A stretch of DNA of 64,000 nt from Marimonas arenosa (GCF_030848945.1 NZ_JANHAX010000002.1:124001-188000), one strand, 5' to 3'. Shown: positions 17,631-27,030, counted from the stretch's first letter. The notes: a model not told the origin generated them from the sequence alone. Translations and numbers: made by a program.

Positions 17631-18406
17631 TGAAGATCGGGTTTATCGGCACCGGCACGATTGCGGCGGCTGTGATCGAAGGCATCGTCGCGGACGGGCA
17701 CGCGATTTGGGTGTCCGAGCGGTCGCAGGATGTCTCGGCCCGGCTGGCGGCGCGGTTCGACAACCTGCGAGCGGCTGGGAATCAGGGTGTGGTGGACGCG
17801 GCCGAGGTGATTTGTCTCGGCCTGATGGCGGATGCCGCTGCCGAGGTTCTGGGGGCGCTGAATTTCCGCGCCGACCAGGTGGTGTTTTCCTTTATGGCGG
17901 GGGTGTCGCTGGCTGACGTTCAGGCGATGGTGGCGCCGGCGCGGGCCGAGGCGATCGTCATCCCCTTCCCGGCGATTGCGCGGGGTGGCTCGCCGGTGCT
18001 GTGCTGTCCGCGCTCGGACCTGGCCGAGGCGGTGTTCGGGGCCGGCAACCAGGTGATCGCGCTGACCTCGGAGGATGACCTGGCGGCCTATATGGCGGTG
18101 CAGGCGCTGCTGTCGCCGGTGGTGAAGCTGCTGGCCGAAGGGGCGGCCTGGGCCGCTGAGCGGACGGGCGACGCGGCCGGCGCCGAGCGGTTCCTGCGGC
18201 TTCTGGTTGGCGGCGGGCTGCTGGCGGAGCCGATCGATCAGGACGGCGTGCTTGCGGCAATGCTCGATGCGCTGAACACCCCGGGCGGGTTGAACGCGGA
18301 ACTGCGCGAACATCTGGGAGCGGCCGGGACGTACGACGCGCTGCGAGCCGGGCTTGACCGGCTGGAGGCGCGGACGAAGGGTGACGAAACGGGAGAGACG
18401 ACATGA
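17630..18406 (+). CDS. NAD(P)-binding reductase, pyrroline-5-carboxylate reductase-like
   Basis: A 258-residue protein beginning MKIGFIGTGTIAAAVIEG, the Rossmann start of ProC-type F420/NADP-oxidoreductases, with the family's VFSFMAGVSL and VIPFPAIARGG segments. The C-terminal ProC motif is poorly kept, so the name ProC is not assigned. The start overlaps the preceding stop codon (TGATG), and its own stop overlaps the next start. In the context of a demethylase-like flavoenzyme it could act on a cyclic imino acid. Function inferred. Confidence 0.85.
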   Translation: MKIGFIGTGTIAAAVIEGIVADGHAIWVSERSQDVSARLAARFDNLRAAGNQGVVDAAEVICLGLMADAAAEVLGALNFRADQVVFSFMAGVSLADVQAMVAPARAEAIVIPFPAIARGGSPVLCCPRSDLAEAVFGAGNQVIALTSEDDLAAYMAVQALLSPVVKLLAEGAAWAAERTGDAAGAERFLRLLVGGGLLAEPIDQDGVLAAMLDALNTPGGLNAELREHLGAAGTYDALRAGLDRLEARTKGDETGETT

Positions 18407-18753
18407 TTGCGGTGATTTTCGAAGTCTGGCCGGCCGAGGGCCGCAAGGCGGAGTATCTGGACATTGCCGCCTCGCTCAGGACCGAGCTGGAGGGCCATGA
18501 CGGGTTCATTTCGGTCGAGCGGTTCGAGAGCCTGACAAGCCCCGGCAAGCTGTTGTCGTTATCGTTCTGGCGCGACGACGAGAGCCTGGCGGCCTGGCGC
18601 AACATAAGCGCGCATCGCGGGGCGCAAAGCGCCGGGCGCGGCGGCGTGTTCCGCGACTATCGCCTTCGGGTGGCGCGGGTTCTGCGCGATTACGGCATGA
18701 CGGACCGCGCCGAGGCGCCGGCCGACAGTCGCACGGCGCATGACGCGGGGTGA
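18403..18753 (+). CDS. Antibiotic biosynthesis monooxygenase (ABM) domain protein
   Basis: A 116-residue dimeric alpha-beta barrel-type protein (MIAVIFEVWPAEGRKAEYLD...GFISVERFES...LLSLSFWRDDESLAAWR), the typical ABM fold used by small monooxygenases and heme-degrading enzymes. ATGA overlap with the ProC-like gene makes it the last gene of that three-gene operon. No heme or substrate residues can be assigned. It is followed by the tRNA-Pro gene. Confidence 0.88.
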   Translation: MIAVIFEVWPAEGRKAEYLDIAASLRTELEGHDGFISVERFESLTSPGKLLSLSFWRDDESLAAWRNISAHRGAQSAGRGGVFRDYRLRVARVLRDYGMTDRAEAPADSRTAHDAG

Positions 18754-18827
18754 GAGAAAAGCGCGCCGCCGCGGCACGCGGACCCTTGCCAAAGCGGCGC
18801 GCATTCTGTAAGCGGCATCGGCACGGT

Positions 18828-18904
18828 CGGAGTGTAGCTCAGCCTGGTAGAGCACTGTCTTCGGGAGGCAGGGGCCGGAGGTTCGAATCCTCTCACTCCG
18901 ACCA
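18828..18904 (+). tRNA. tRNA-Pro(CGG)
   Basis: A 77-base cloverleaf: acceptor CGGAGTG pairs with CACTCCG, D arm with GCTCAGCCTGGTAGAGC, anticodon stem CTGTC/GGCAG with loop TTCGGGA (anticodon CGG, codon CCG), T arm GGAGGTTCGAATCCTC, and a genome-encoded ACCA end. It is followed by a strong terminator. Conjugation and IS remnants begin right after it, so it is a candidate integration site. Confidence 0.97.
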
Positions 18905-18911
18905 TTAAAAC

Positions 18912-18937
18912 AAGGCCCCTGACGGGGCCTTTTTTGT
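18912..18937 (+). terminator. Rho-independent terminator of tRNA-Pro
   Basis: AAGGCCCC (18912-18919), loop TGAC, GGGGCCTT (18924-18931), then a T-run. Perfect eight-base stem. Confidence 0.92.
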
Positions 18938-18996
18938 TTTTTGACGATCTCGCCGCAACGATATTCGCAACGTTACAATGGCTGTTTTGTACGGCG

Positions 18997-19320
18997 GGCA
19001 TCGGCCCACTGCTTTTTCAGCGTGTCGATCAGGCCCGAGGCGATCAATTGCCGGGACTTGGCGGACATCTGGGTCAAAGGGTTGCAGTCGTAGGGGCAGT
19101 CCGGGTCGGCGAGGTTCCAGATCAGCGCCGTCTCCGGGCAAGACCCCGCGATCTGCTCTGCCGGATCGCCATAGGGATCGAGCAAGCAGAAGCCGTGGCC
19201 CTACCCGAGATCCTTTCGCATCATGTGGTTTAGCAGCGTTGACTTGCCGGTGCCGGTCTCGCCGAGGAAGTAGATGTGCTGAATCTTCGTGGTCTTCGGC
19301 GTGGGCAATAGGCGCAGACG
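18997..19320 (-). pseudogene. Remnant of a conjugation-type (VirD4/TraG or HerA-like) ATPase
   Basis: Read from 19320 down, the minus strand encodes a Walker A segment (YFLGETGTGKSTLLNHMM), then an in-frame TAG at 19203-19201, then LLDPYGDPAEQIAG, NLADPDCPYDCNPLT and ASGLIDTLKKQWADA, where similarity stops. This is the nucleotide-binding part of ATPases that couple DNA to type IV secretion or related DNA-pumping systems. Both ends are missing and a stop interrupts it, so it is dead. It lies 60-90 bases after the tRNA-Pro terminator, the expected place for the edge of an integrative element. Confidence 0.75.
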
Positions 19321-20410
19321 TTAAAAGGCAATGACCTCTGCTCCTGCATTAAGCATGAGCGACATTTGTCTTGTCCAGTGAAGGGGAACATCCAGAAAGA
19401 ATTATGTAATGAAATCAGGACAATGGCTGGTGGCGTCAGCCGGGCGAAACAGTCAGGTATTTAACTTAGAAAGGAACCAGCGGAACTCTCGGAATTTGGG
19501 TACCGGCGGCTCGTAAATTTGAAGTATCGGGCCAGACCCGCCGTTGACGACCTGATTGATCGCCGCAGCGCTGCTTCACCAGAGCGGACCTTTGAGGCAC
19601 GCTGCAGCAATTCGGAAAAGAGAATGACGGCAGAGTGGGACTTACCGCGCATTGGAACACAGTTATTCCGCGTTCTGGACGCGCTCGGCCGTAGAGGTCT
19701 GTGGTCCGGATTTTTTCTGATCTTCAATCTTTGGCGGTTCAGATGAGCCAGAAAATCTCCGTTCCGAAAACCCCTCAACCAGTCCCAAAGGCGCTGATCC
19801 CGGACGCTCGCACCTTCCATTCCGACGACGAGCGCGCGCGATGCAGCGCTTCCGCGGCATGCGAAGTCTTCAGAAATTCGTCGCCGCCCACTCTTTCGTC
19901 TTAAACCACTTCAACCAGGATCGTAGCCTCGTCCCACGGGATCACTTCAAGCGGAACCGAACCGCCGCCTAGGCCAAGCGGCGCGGTTTCTGTGCGGCAT
20001 AAGGGACAGATCTATCGCCCCGGCAGAGATGAGTTCGAATTCGTCTGACAGCACCCTCTTAATCGTCTTACTCCTCGTTCGGAGAAAAGGCTAACCTCAA
20101 GTCTAGGACATTTCAGGGGAGCAGGTCACCCTGTGACCCGTCTCAAGCCAAGGCATTCCGACATGACACTATCCGCGAAAGAAACGAGTCAGTGGTAAGA
20201 CCGGTCACGGAAGAGCACTTTTCCTGAAATGAAGACGATAGCAAGCGGCAGCCTGAATTGTTCAAAAAATGGCCACAAAGGCACACGTGAACTGGAGCTT
20301 GAACGTTTTTTTTGGGGGGTGCCCTCGATGAAAGCTCAGAAACCGCTTTGAAGCCAAGCCACTTCCAAATTAGCATGTTGCGATGGGGAATTTACGGTTA
20401 ACAAACTGAC
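19321..20410. other. Degenerate intergenic region around the IS6-like remnant
   Basis: Apart from the transposase remnant I see no supported gene. The stretch 19340-19800 is mixed in composition with only short open frames. The part 20003-20410 turns AT-richer toward the asparagine synthase gene and presumably holds its promoter, but no clear -35/-10 pair could be assigned. Confidence 0.5.
19805..20002 (+). pseudogene. 3' remnant of an IS6-like transposase
   Basis: The frame reads RSHLPFRRRARAMQRF, then MRSLQKFVAAHS, NHFNQDRSLVPRDHFKRNRT, TAG (19970-19972) and a tail to TAA at 20000. This matches the C-terminal end of IS6-family transposases (SHLPFRRRERAMQRF...NHFN.ER). The catalytic DDE region is missing. 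A shorter related piece occurs at 28515-28566. Confidence 0.7.
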
Positions 20411-22405
20411 GTGTGTGGGATCTGCGGTATATTTGTTAGTCATCCTGGCGCGCAGCTGCCAGACCACGCGATAACTGACATGCTGGGCATGATACAACAT
20501 CGTGGTCCAGATGCGTCCGGTGTCTATCGCGACGACCAGATCACCCTTGGACATGCACGTCTGTCAGTGATCGACCTTGAGACAGGCGATCAACCCATTT
20601 CCTGCAGCCGGGCACGGTATTGGATCTCCTATAATGGCGAAGTCTACAACTATCTGGAACTCAGAGATGAGTTGATTGCCCTTGGCCACACGTTTCACAC
20701 GAAAAGTGATACCGAAGTGGTTGTGAATGCGTTCTCCGAATGGGGCCCTCGCTGCTTTCAGAAGTTCAACGGCCAATGGGCCGCTGCGATTTGGGACTCT
20801 TGGGAAAACCGATTGGTACTTAGCCGCGATCCAATAGGGATTTGTCCGCTCTTCTACGTCCAGAACAACGGCAATCTCCTTTTCGCATCGGAAGTTAAGG
20901 CGATCTTCGCCAACGCCAATGTGTCACGCGCACTTTCGAAGACAGGTTTGTGTCAAGTGTTCACATTGTGGGGGTCTTACGCCCCTCAGACCGTGTACTC
21001 CGAAGTCCATGAAGTGCCTCCGGGTCATTGCGTCTTGATCAGTTCAGATACTATCAGGAAGGAAGCATACTGGAGATTAGAGTTCGGCGTTAGTGAACCC
21101 GGTGACCGGCGGTTGGAGTTTGGTCCGGCGATGGAAGAACTCGAAGCCCAGTTGACCCGAGCAACTCAGCTGCGCTTTACACGTGCGGATGTTCCAGTCG
21201 GCGCTTATCTCTCCGGTGGTATCGATTCAGCGATTACCGCTAGTCTGGTGAAGCAGCTATCATGCGCGCCCGTCGACACGTATTCGCTGCGGTTTTCCGA
21301 TCCAGAGTTTGACGAAGGAGAGTACCAGAGCTTAGTGTCAAGCGACCTTGGAACAACCCACCATGAAATTGCGGTTTCGGCCGAGGATATTGCCAAAACT
21401 TTTCCAGAGGCTGTGTTCCACGCGGAACGCCCAATTCTTCGCACCGCGCCAGTGCCTATGTACCTGTTGTCGAGGGAGGTTCGAAACAACGACAAAAAGG
21501 TGGTGGTTACCGGAGAGGGAGCTGATGAGATGCTGGGGGGATACGACCTGTTCCGCGAAGCAAAAGTACGAAGGTTCATTGCTCGAAACCCGACCTCGAA
21601 GGTTCGCAAGCATCTGGTTGAAAAACTCTACCCTTGGATGGAACGAAACCCTGCCAACATACCCGCGTTCGGGCAGTCATTCTTCTCCAAGAACATCGAT
21701 CTTGCAGACCCGGGATTCTCGCACAGACCGCGATGGGATACCAGCCGCGCCATCACGCAGTTCTTGCACGATCCAGACACCAGTCCTGAGAAGTGCGTGC
21801 TGGACGACCTTCCACACAATTTTGAAACCTGGCACCCTCTTGAGATGGCACAGTGGATCGAGATCAAGACCTTGCTAAACGGGTACCTTTTGTCTGCGCA
21901 GGGAGATCGCATGCTGATGGGAAACGGTGTCGAAGGGAGATTTCCGTTTCTAGATATCAATGTCATTGAGTTTGCCTGCAAAATGAACCCTGCCTACAAA
22001 CTGTGGGGCCTAAGAGAGAAGCATATTCTGAAAAGGGCCTTTTCTGGCAGGATTCCTACGCGAGTCATTTCAAGACCTAAACAACCCTATCGGGCGCCCG
22101 AAGCAAATGTGTTTTTTTCACCTTCTGCCCAGGACTGGATCGACTACCTGAGCCGAGATGTACTTGATACGATTGAACTGATCGACTCTCGGAAAGTGAA
22201 AAAGCTATTTGAAAAAGGCGAAAAGTTCAGCTCAAAAAAGATGAGCAATACTGACAACATGAGGATTGTGGCAATGTTATCCTTGGCACTTATCCAAGAA
22301 CAATTTGTCCTTGGCAGAGGTCTGCGCCCCAAGCCTGTCAAAGTTACTCGTCACATTGACAGACGAAGTGAACGACGTGAGACAAAGGGTGATGAATATG
22401 TTTAG
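20411..22405 (+). CDS. Asparagine synthase (glutamine-hydrolysing) family amidotransferase
   Basis: A 664-residue two-domain enzyme. Residues 1-200 form a class II glutaminase with the nucleophile Cys2 (MCGICGIF), RGPDASG and SYNGEVYNY. The synthetase domain has the ATP pyrophosphatase loop SGGIDS at 268-273 and GEGADEMLGGY. The GTG start is fixed by Cys2. Such enzymes make asparagine or, in secondary and cell-surface pathways, amidate other carboxyl groups. It overlaps the NAD-synthase-like gene and heads a cassette with a carrier protein and acyl-AMP ligase, which suggests a specialised amidation. Codon use is AT-richer than region 1. Confidence 0.92.
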   Translation: MCGICGIFVSHPGAQLPDHAITDMLGMIQHRGPDASGVYRDDQITLGHARLSVIDLETGDQPISCSRARYWISYNGEVYNYLELRDELIALGHTFHTKSDTEVVVNAFSEWGPRCFQKFNGQWAAAIWDSWENRLVLSRDPIGICPLFYVQNNGNLLFASEVKAIFANANVSRALSKTGLCQVFTLWGSYAPQTVYSEVHEVPPGHCVLISSDTIRKEAYWRLEFGVSEPGDRRLEFGPAMEELEAQLTRATQLRFTRADVPVGAYLSGGIDSAITASLVKQLSCAPVDTYSLRFSDPEFDEGEYQSLVSSDLGTTHHEIAVSAEDIAKTFPEAVFHAERPILRTAPVPMYLLSREVRNNDKKVVVTGEGADEMLGGYDLFREAKVRRFIARNPTSKVRKHLVEKLYPWMERNPANIPAFGQSFFSKNIDLADPGFSHRPRWDTSRAITQFLHDPDTSPEKCVLDDLPHNFETWHPLEMAQWIEIKTLLNGYLLSAQGDRMLMGNGVEGRFPFLDINVIEFACKMNPAYKLWGLREKHILKRAFSGRIPTRVISRPKQPYRAPEANVFFSPSAQDWIDYLSRDVLDTIELIDSRKVKKLFEKGEKFSSKKMSNTDNMRIVAMLSLALIQEQFVLGRGLRPKPVKVTRHIDRRSERRETKGDEYV

Positions 22406-23411
22406 TGATAAGGGAATGCTGGACTTCAAGGAAAAAATCACTTCCGCCATATCCTTGGACTGTGAGGCAGAAGCAGACCGCATCGCTACGTTCTTGAAGG
22501 AAACAGTTGGCAAACGGTTGAAACGGCACGGTGTCGTTGTCGGTGTTAGTGGCGGAATAGATTCAAGCGTGACCTTGGGATTGTGTGTACGGGCCTTTGG
22601 TGCTCAGCGAGTTGTGGGCCTGTTGATGCCGGAACGGGACTCGTCGGAAGACACTCTGAAACTGAGCAGAGCGGTAGCAGACCATTTCGGCGTCCGAACC
22701 ATCCACGAGGACATCACGGCCGCGCTGGAGGGGTTCAGAACGTATGACTTGCAGGAAGACGCTGTGAAGCGCGTAATTTCCGAGTTCGATAAAGGTTGGA
22801 AATTCAAAGTTGTCTTACCTAGTGTGATTGAAAAGGAAAGCCTTCGAGTCTTTTTCATCGTGGCCCAGTCTGCTGAAGGCAAAATAGTTAGAAAACGCCT
22901 ACCAAAGGAGGAATATCTCCAGATCGTTGCTGCAACAAACTTCAAACAGCGAACACGAAAGTGCTTTGAATACTATCACGCTGATAGGCTTCACTATGCG
23001 GTTGTAGGCACGCCAAATCGTCTGGAGTTCGATCAAGGGTTTTTTGTCAAACTTGGAGATGGCAGTGCCGATATCAAGCCCATTGCTCATTTGTACAAAA
23101 CGCAAGTCTATTCCTTGGCTTCGTATTTGGAAGTACCAGATGAAATCTTGAACAGGGCACCCACAACGGACACATATTCGATGCCCCAAGAGCAGGATGA
23201 ATTCTACTTTTCGTTGACGTATGATAAAATGGACATTTGCCTTTTAGGTCTGAACAATAACTTTCCGAAGGATGAGGTCGCCAACACCGCCGGTTTGACA
23301 ATCGAGCAGCTTGAACGTGTATACAAAGATATCATACAGAAACGGCGCGCAACACAGTACCTTCACAGTTCAAGTCTTACTATTGAACCTATTCTGGAAG
23401 GCCAAAACTGA
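22392..23411 (+). CDS. NAD(+) synthase-like ATP pyrophosphatase
   Basis: About 339 residues, related to ammonia-dependent NadE: PP-loop SGGIDSS at residues 53-59, VVGTPNRLEFDQGFF, KLGDGSADIKPIAHLYKTQV and the NadE-like RAPTTDTY region. It lacks a glutaminase domain. About 60 residues after the PP-loop (EKESLRVFFIVAQSAEGKIV) are unlike housekeeping NadE, so another substrate is likely. The frame is open from 22266, but ATG at 22392 (or 22398) overlaps the preceding stop and is preferred. Its coupling to asparagine synthase suggests the glutaminase could feed it ammonia; that is inference. Confidence 0.88.
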   Translation: MNMFSDKGMLDFKEKITSAISLDCEAEADRIATFLKETVGKRLKRHGVVVGVSGGIDSSVTLGLCVRAFGAQRVVGLLMPERDSSEDTLKLSRAVADHFGVRTIHEDITAALEGFRTYDLQEDAVKRVISEFDKGWKFKVVLPSVIEKESLRVFFIVAQSAEGKIVRKRLPKEEYLQIVAATNFKQRTRKCFEYYHADRLHYAVVGTPNRLEFDQGFFVKLGDGSADIKPIAHLYKTQVYSLASYLEVPDEILNRAPTTDTYSMPQEQDEFYFSLTYDKMDICLLGLNNNFPKDEVANTAGLTIEQLERVYKDIIQKRRATQYLHSSSLTIEPILEGQN

Positions 23412-23564
23412 TGGTGCGGTCGAATTGTACCGAGATGACGGTAGGGGAAGTAGTTCTTTCCCGGTACATCGCGACGGACGTGGGGAATCGCGGGAAAACC
23501 AAAAACTTACTTAAGAAACAAGCATGAAGCTGAACAAAAGAACACCACTGGGAAGAGGTTCACA

Positions 23565-23840
23565 ATGAGAAATGAAGTACGGGAATTTATCATCGAAAAT
23601 TTCCTTTTTGGCGACGAAGCTGAAATGGTGGATGATAATGACTCACTGATGGAGACCGGCATTATTGACTCGACGGGTGTGCTAGAAGTCATCATGTTTT
23701 TAGAAGAAGAGTACACGATTTCTATCGAGGACGATGAATTGCTGCCCGAGAATTTGGATTCTGTGCCGGCTATCGTTCGATTTGTTGGCCAAAAACTGTC
23801 CACGCCCAAGGCGCAAACCGGATTACTGGCCGTGGAGTAG
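23565..23840 (+). CDS. Acyl carrier protein
   Basis: A 91-residue acidic carrier protein with the phosphopantetheine site Ser36 in GIIDSTGVLEV and four-helix spacing. The order MRNEVREFI...DSLMETGIIDS matches discrete carrier proteins rather than fatty-acid AcpP (which has DSLD). It lies between the NAD-synthase-like enzyme and an acyl-AMP ligase, its probable loading partner. It has GGAAGAGG eleven bases ahead of its ATG. Confidence 0.93.
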   Translation: MRNEVREFIIENFLFGDEAEMVDDNDSLMETGIIDSTGVLEVIMFLEEEYTISIEDDELLPENLDSVPAIVRFVGQKLSTPKAQTGLLAVE

Positions 23841-24047
23841 TGTCATCTAGAAAGGCTCCAAGCGCTGGCAATACGAACCGGGCAGACCTCGCTGTGCGCG
23901 TGTTTCGTGGCGCAGGTGTCAGCTAAGGCGCTTTTCGTATCGAATAAACAATAGGAAACGCAGTCCTATGCTAAACAGAGATTTGGCAGTCGGGCCTGCA
24001 CGGCAATCGCATCCAATGTACTCCAAGACATGCGTTGGGAAGGTCGA

Positions 24048-25592
24048 ATGAATACTAACAGAACTCAACGGTTAATGCATGAAGGCCTGCTTCGTTCCGC
24101 GGACAAATTCCCCGAAAAAACTGCAATACTTGCAGAGGGCCAGCCATACCCTTACGCGCAGCTGAAGCGGGATGTCCTGAACATTGCCGAATACCTCATG
24201 CTTAAAGGCATCCAACGGGGGAGTCGTTGCGTAATTTACATGGACAACACCTACGAATGCGTCGCAAGCGTTTATGCAGTCCTAGCCATTGGAGGAGTCT
24301 TTGTTCTAGTCAACCCGCAGACAAAAAGGGATAAACTTCATTATATACTGAATGATTGCAACGCATCGGCTCTTCTTGCGAGCAGCCATCTGTACCAGAA
24401 TTTTAAAAATGCGGCAGACGAAGTTCCGCCATTACAGGTCGTCGTATCGTCTGGCGACGACGTGCCGGATCCCCGCGTCCGTCCATTCTCTGAGCTTCTT
24501 AAACCGACCGAACCAGATTTGGATTTGCCCCAAATCATACCTAACGACCTTGCCGCATTGATTTATACCTCGGGCAGTACCGGACGGCCAAAAGGCGTGA
24601 TGCATACACACTCAACAATGCTTTTCGCTTTGGGCAGCTTGATTGAGTACCTCCGATTGAGGGAAACTGACAGGATGCTTGTTGTACTCCCCCTATCGTT
24701 TGACTATGGGCTTTATCATCTATTCATGTGCGTGCAACTCGGAGCAACGTTGGTTCTAGAGCGATCGTTTGCTTTTCCATCTGCTATTTACAATCGAATC
24801 CGGGAGGCGAAAGTTTCGGTTTTTCCTGGCGTCCCGTCCTTGTTCTCGTTGCTGTTGTCTTCACACAAGCGGCAGCGCTTAGAGTTTCCCAGTGTGACTC
24901 GCGTAACGAACACCGCAGCAGCACTTCCGCATCAGTTCGTATCTGAACTAAAGGAAATCTTTCCAAATGCACTAATCTATAAGATGTATGGTCAAACCGA
25001 GTGCAAACGAGTTTGTTTTCTTGAGCCTGAATTGGTCGATGAGAAACCAAATTCGGTGGGCAAAGCCATACCCGGAACAGAAGTTTTCATTGCGGATGAG
25101 CAAGGCAAAAGGCTTGGTCCAGGGCATTCGGGAACACTCTATGTAAGAGGACCACACATAATGTTGGGATATTGGAATCTTCCAGAAGAAACAGAAAAAG
25201 TTCTATTGAAGGGCGACCTGCCAGGAGAGCGTGTGCTCTGCACTCAGGATTTGTTTAAAATGGATGATGAAGGGTTTCTGTATTTTCATGGCCGAAATGA
25301 TGATATCATAAAATCTGGAGGTGAGAAAGTAAGCCCGACAGAGATAGAAAACGTTCTGCTTTCGATTGACGGAATCAAGGAGGCAGCCGTTGTTGGTGTA
25401 GATGATGAAGTCCTTGGAGAAGCCACTAAATGTTTCCTAGTTCTGGAATGTGATGCCGAAATTTCGGCTCTTCAAGTTAAAAAGGCTTGCGCAGAGAAAC
25501 TAGAAAATTTCATGGTCCCGAAACATGTGGAGTTCGTCGAAGAGCTTGAAAAAACCGTAACCGGAAAAATTTCGAAGAAAAACCTGAAATAG
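24048..25592 (+). CDS. Acyl-AMP ligase (ANL superfamily)
   Basis: A 514-residue adenylate-forming enzyme. The P-loop YTSGSTGRPKG lies at residues 173-183, followed by YGQTECKR, the D-box region TQDLFKMDDEG, the hinge GRNDDIIKSGGEKV and the C-terminal lysine in KTVTGKISKKNLK. It activates a carboxylic acid and transfers it to CoA or a carrier protein; the adjacent carrier makes carrier loading likely. Similar ligases accompany carrier proteins and asparagine synthases in exosortase A-linked polysaccharide loci. The ATG at 24048 is chosen for GGGAAGG five bases upstream; the frame begins at 24030. Confidence 0.93.
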   Translation: MNTNRTQRLMHEGLLRSADKFPEKTAILAEGQPYPYAQLKRDVLNIAEYLMLKGIQRGSRCVIYMDNTYECVASVYAVLAIGGVFVLVNPQTKRDKLHYILNDCNASALLASSHLYQNFKNAADEVPPLQVVVSSGDDVPDPRVRPFSELLKPTEPDLDLPQIIPNDLAALIYTSGSTGRPKGVMHTHSTMLFALGSLIEYLRLRETDRMLVVLPLSFDYGLYHLFMCVQLGATLVLERSFAFPSAIYNRIREAKVSVFPGVPSLFSLLLSSHKRQRLEFPSVTRVTNTAAALPHQFVSELKEIFPNALIYKMYGQTECKRVCFLEPELVDEKPNSVGKAIPGTEVFIADEQGKRLGPGHSGTLYVRGPHIMLGYWNLPEETEKVLLKGDLPGERVLCTQDLFKMDDEGFLYFHGRNDDIIKSGGEKVSPTEIENVLLSIDGIKEAAVVGVDDEVLGEATKCFLVLECDAEISALQVKKACAEKLENFMVPKHVEFVEELEKTVTGKISKKNLK

Positions 25593-25898
25593 ACCATAAT
25601 CGTGCTGCCATAGCAACTACAAATTTCCCGATTGATGTATTTGCGCTGCGCCTTACGCCGTCAATTAACTGAGCCGGGTGGCCGATCCGATTTTCTCCGA
25701 AATGGTCTCGAGTGCTGAGGCTTTGGCACAGTTCGAAGTTGAAAAAGACGCAAGCTCGCCGGAACACCAAACACTGAAGGATCGACCACAATACGGATCT
25801 GCGACACACATCTCTTGCCCACGTCAAACTAAGCTCCACTATTTTGACCCGCCCTGTTGAAGCTGGTCTCTCAATTCAGATCACCTAGGTCAGGCTGA
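25593..25898. other. Intergenic, no gene seen
   Basis: 306 bp between the convergent ligase and acetyltransferase genes. Short frames without motifs; no clear terminator. Confidence 0.5.
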
Positions 25899-26564
25899 TT
25901 ATTGCTTCGAAATCTTGAATTCTTCAATTTGGTCGGCAAGCTCTTCGATATCCTTTTCCCACCATTTTGACTGCAAGAGCTCGGCTATTCTTTCTTCCGA
26001 GAAGCGATATCGAACAATACGCCCCGGATTGCCCAGCACCACAGCATAGGGCGGCACATTCTTGTTAAGGACCGCACCGGCACCAATTACAGCGCCGTGT
26101 CCGATTTCGGTGCAGCTGGACAGGATATTCACGTTTTGACCGATCCAAACGTCACTCCCGATACTGAGTTCCGAGTCCGGAAGATATTGTCCTGTGATAT
26201 ACCCCAAGTTCGGATTAAAGAAAAATGCGTGAGACGATATTGTTTGAATTGGGTGATTCCTGTGCGCTTGTGCCGACGCACCAATCGAACAATACCTACC
26301 TACGTGGGTTCCCGGAGGAAAATTACCCGGAGTGCAACAGCCCCCGTGGGAATACAGTCCTACTTCAATACCATGGACGTCCTTAAGCATTTTCCTAAGC
26401 GACAATGAGTAAAACTGGTAGTGTTTTCCTAAAACATACCAAAGTAGTTTGAGCACGAGCTTCTTTAGGTTGAAAAAATTTTGGCGATACAGCAAATACA
26501 GGAGTTGGCCGGTGATCCCTTTATCACGGCGAAAACTGAAGTCGACTTTCTTTCGATTGCTCAC
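25899..26564 (-). CDS. Hexapeptide-repeat acetyltransferase (CatB/WbbJ-like)
   Basis: A left-handed beta-helix acyltransferase of about 221 residues. The hexapeptide region spans HVGRYCSIGA to GNPGRIVRYRF, with the catalytic histidine in AQAHRNHP and NPGRI at the end, like CatB/sugar O-acetyltransferases. The upstream 60 residues include a basic/hydrophobic helix (LLYLLYRQNFFNLKKLVLKLL). GTG at 26564 is preferred; the frame stays open to an ATG at 26726 without a ribosome site. It converges on the ligase cassette and probably acetylates a sugar or peptide of the surface polymer. Confidence 0.82.
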   Translation of the reverse strand: MSNRKKVDFSFRRDKGITGQLLYLLYRQNFFNLKKLVLKLLWYVLGKHYQFYSLSLRKMLKDVHGIEVGLYSHGGCCTPGNFPPGTHVGRYCSIGASAQAHRNHPIQTISSHAFFFNPNLGYITGQYLPDSELSIGSDVWIGQNVNILSSCTEIGHGAVIGAGAVLNKNVPPYAVVLGNPGRIVRYRFSEERIAELLQSKWWEKDIEELADQIEEFKISKQ

Positions 26565-27030
26565 ACTCAAACCCGCCTTCTGATCTAGGGTTCCTCTGCA
26601 CCTGTTTGATGATGGCAACTTTTCCGTTGGTTTCTTAGAGTTTATTTTCGTCGTTCGATCAGTTATTGGCCCGCCGTGTCGACTGGTCCTCCGGCTTTTG
26701 CTTAGTCCAATTCCCGATGGAATCAACCCGAAACTTCGGTTTCTAAGTGCGGCTACTTCACCAGTCCAGGTTTATTTCTCTAGCATACCTTTAGCTCGCG
26801 CGATAAGCACGGTTGCGCCAATTCATCTCCTAGGGCTAGTGTTTGGTAGCTCTGCGGAAATATGAGATAATGTGGGAAATCTTGTGAACTGAGGCGGTCG
26901 TGTGCGATGGACCAAGGGTCGTGGTGCCGGTGCGGACGGACTTAGTATCGAATCAGTCTTGAGAAGACTCTGTGATTTGACAGCTCTCCTCCTCTTCCAG
27001 GCAACGCGTTCAGATCAGTGATCATCGTTG
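26565..27030. other. Intergenic, AT-rich, no gene seen
   Basis: Holds the possible N-terminal extension of the acetyltransferase (to 26726), then non-coding sequence. An 11-base direct repeat (AACGCGTTCAG) occurs at about 27002 and again inside the following flippase fragment at about 27061. Confidence 0.5.
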
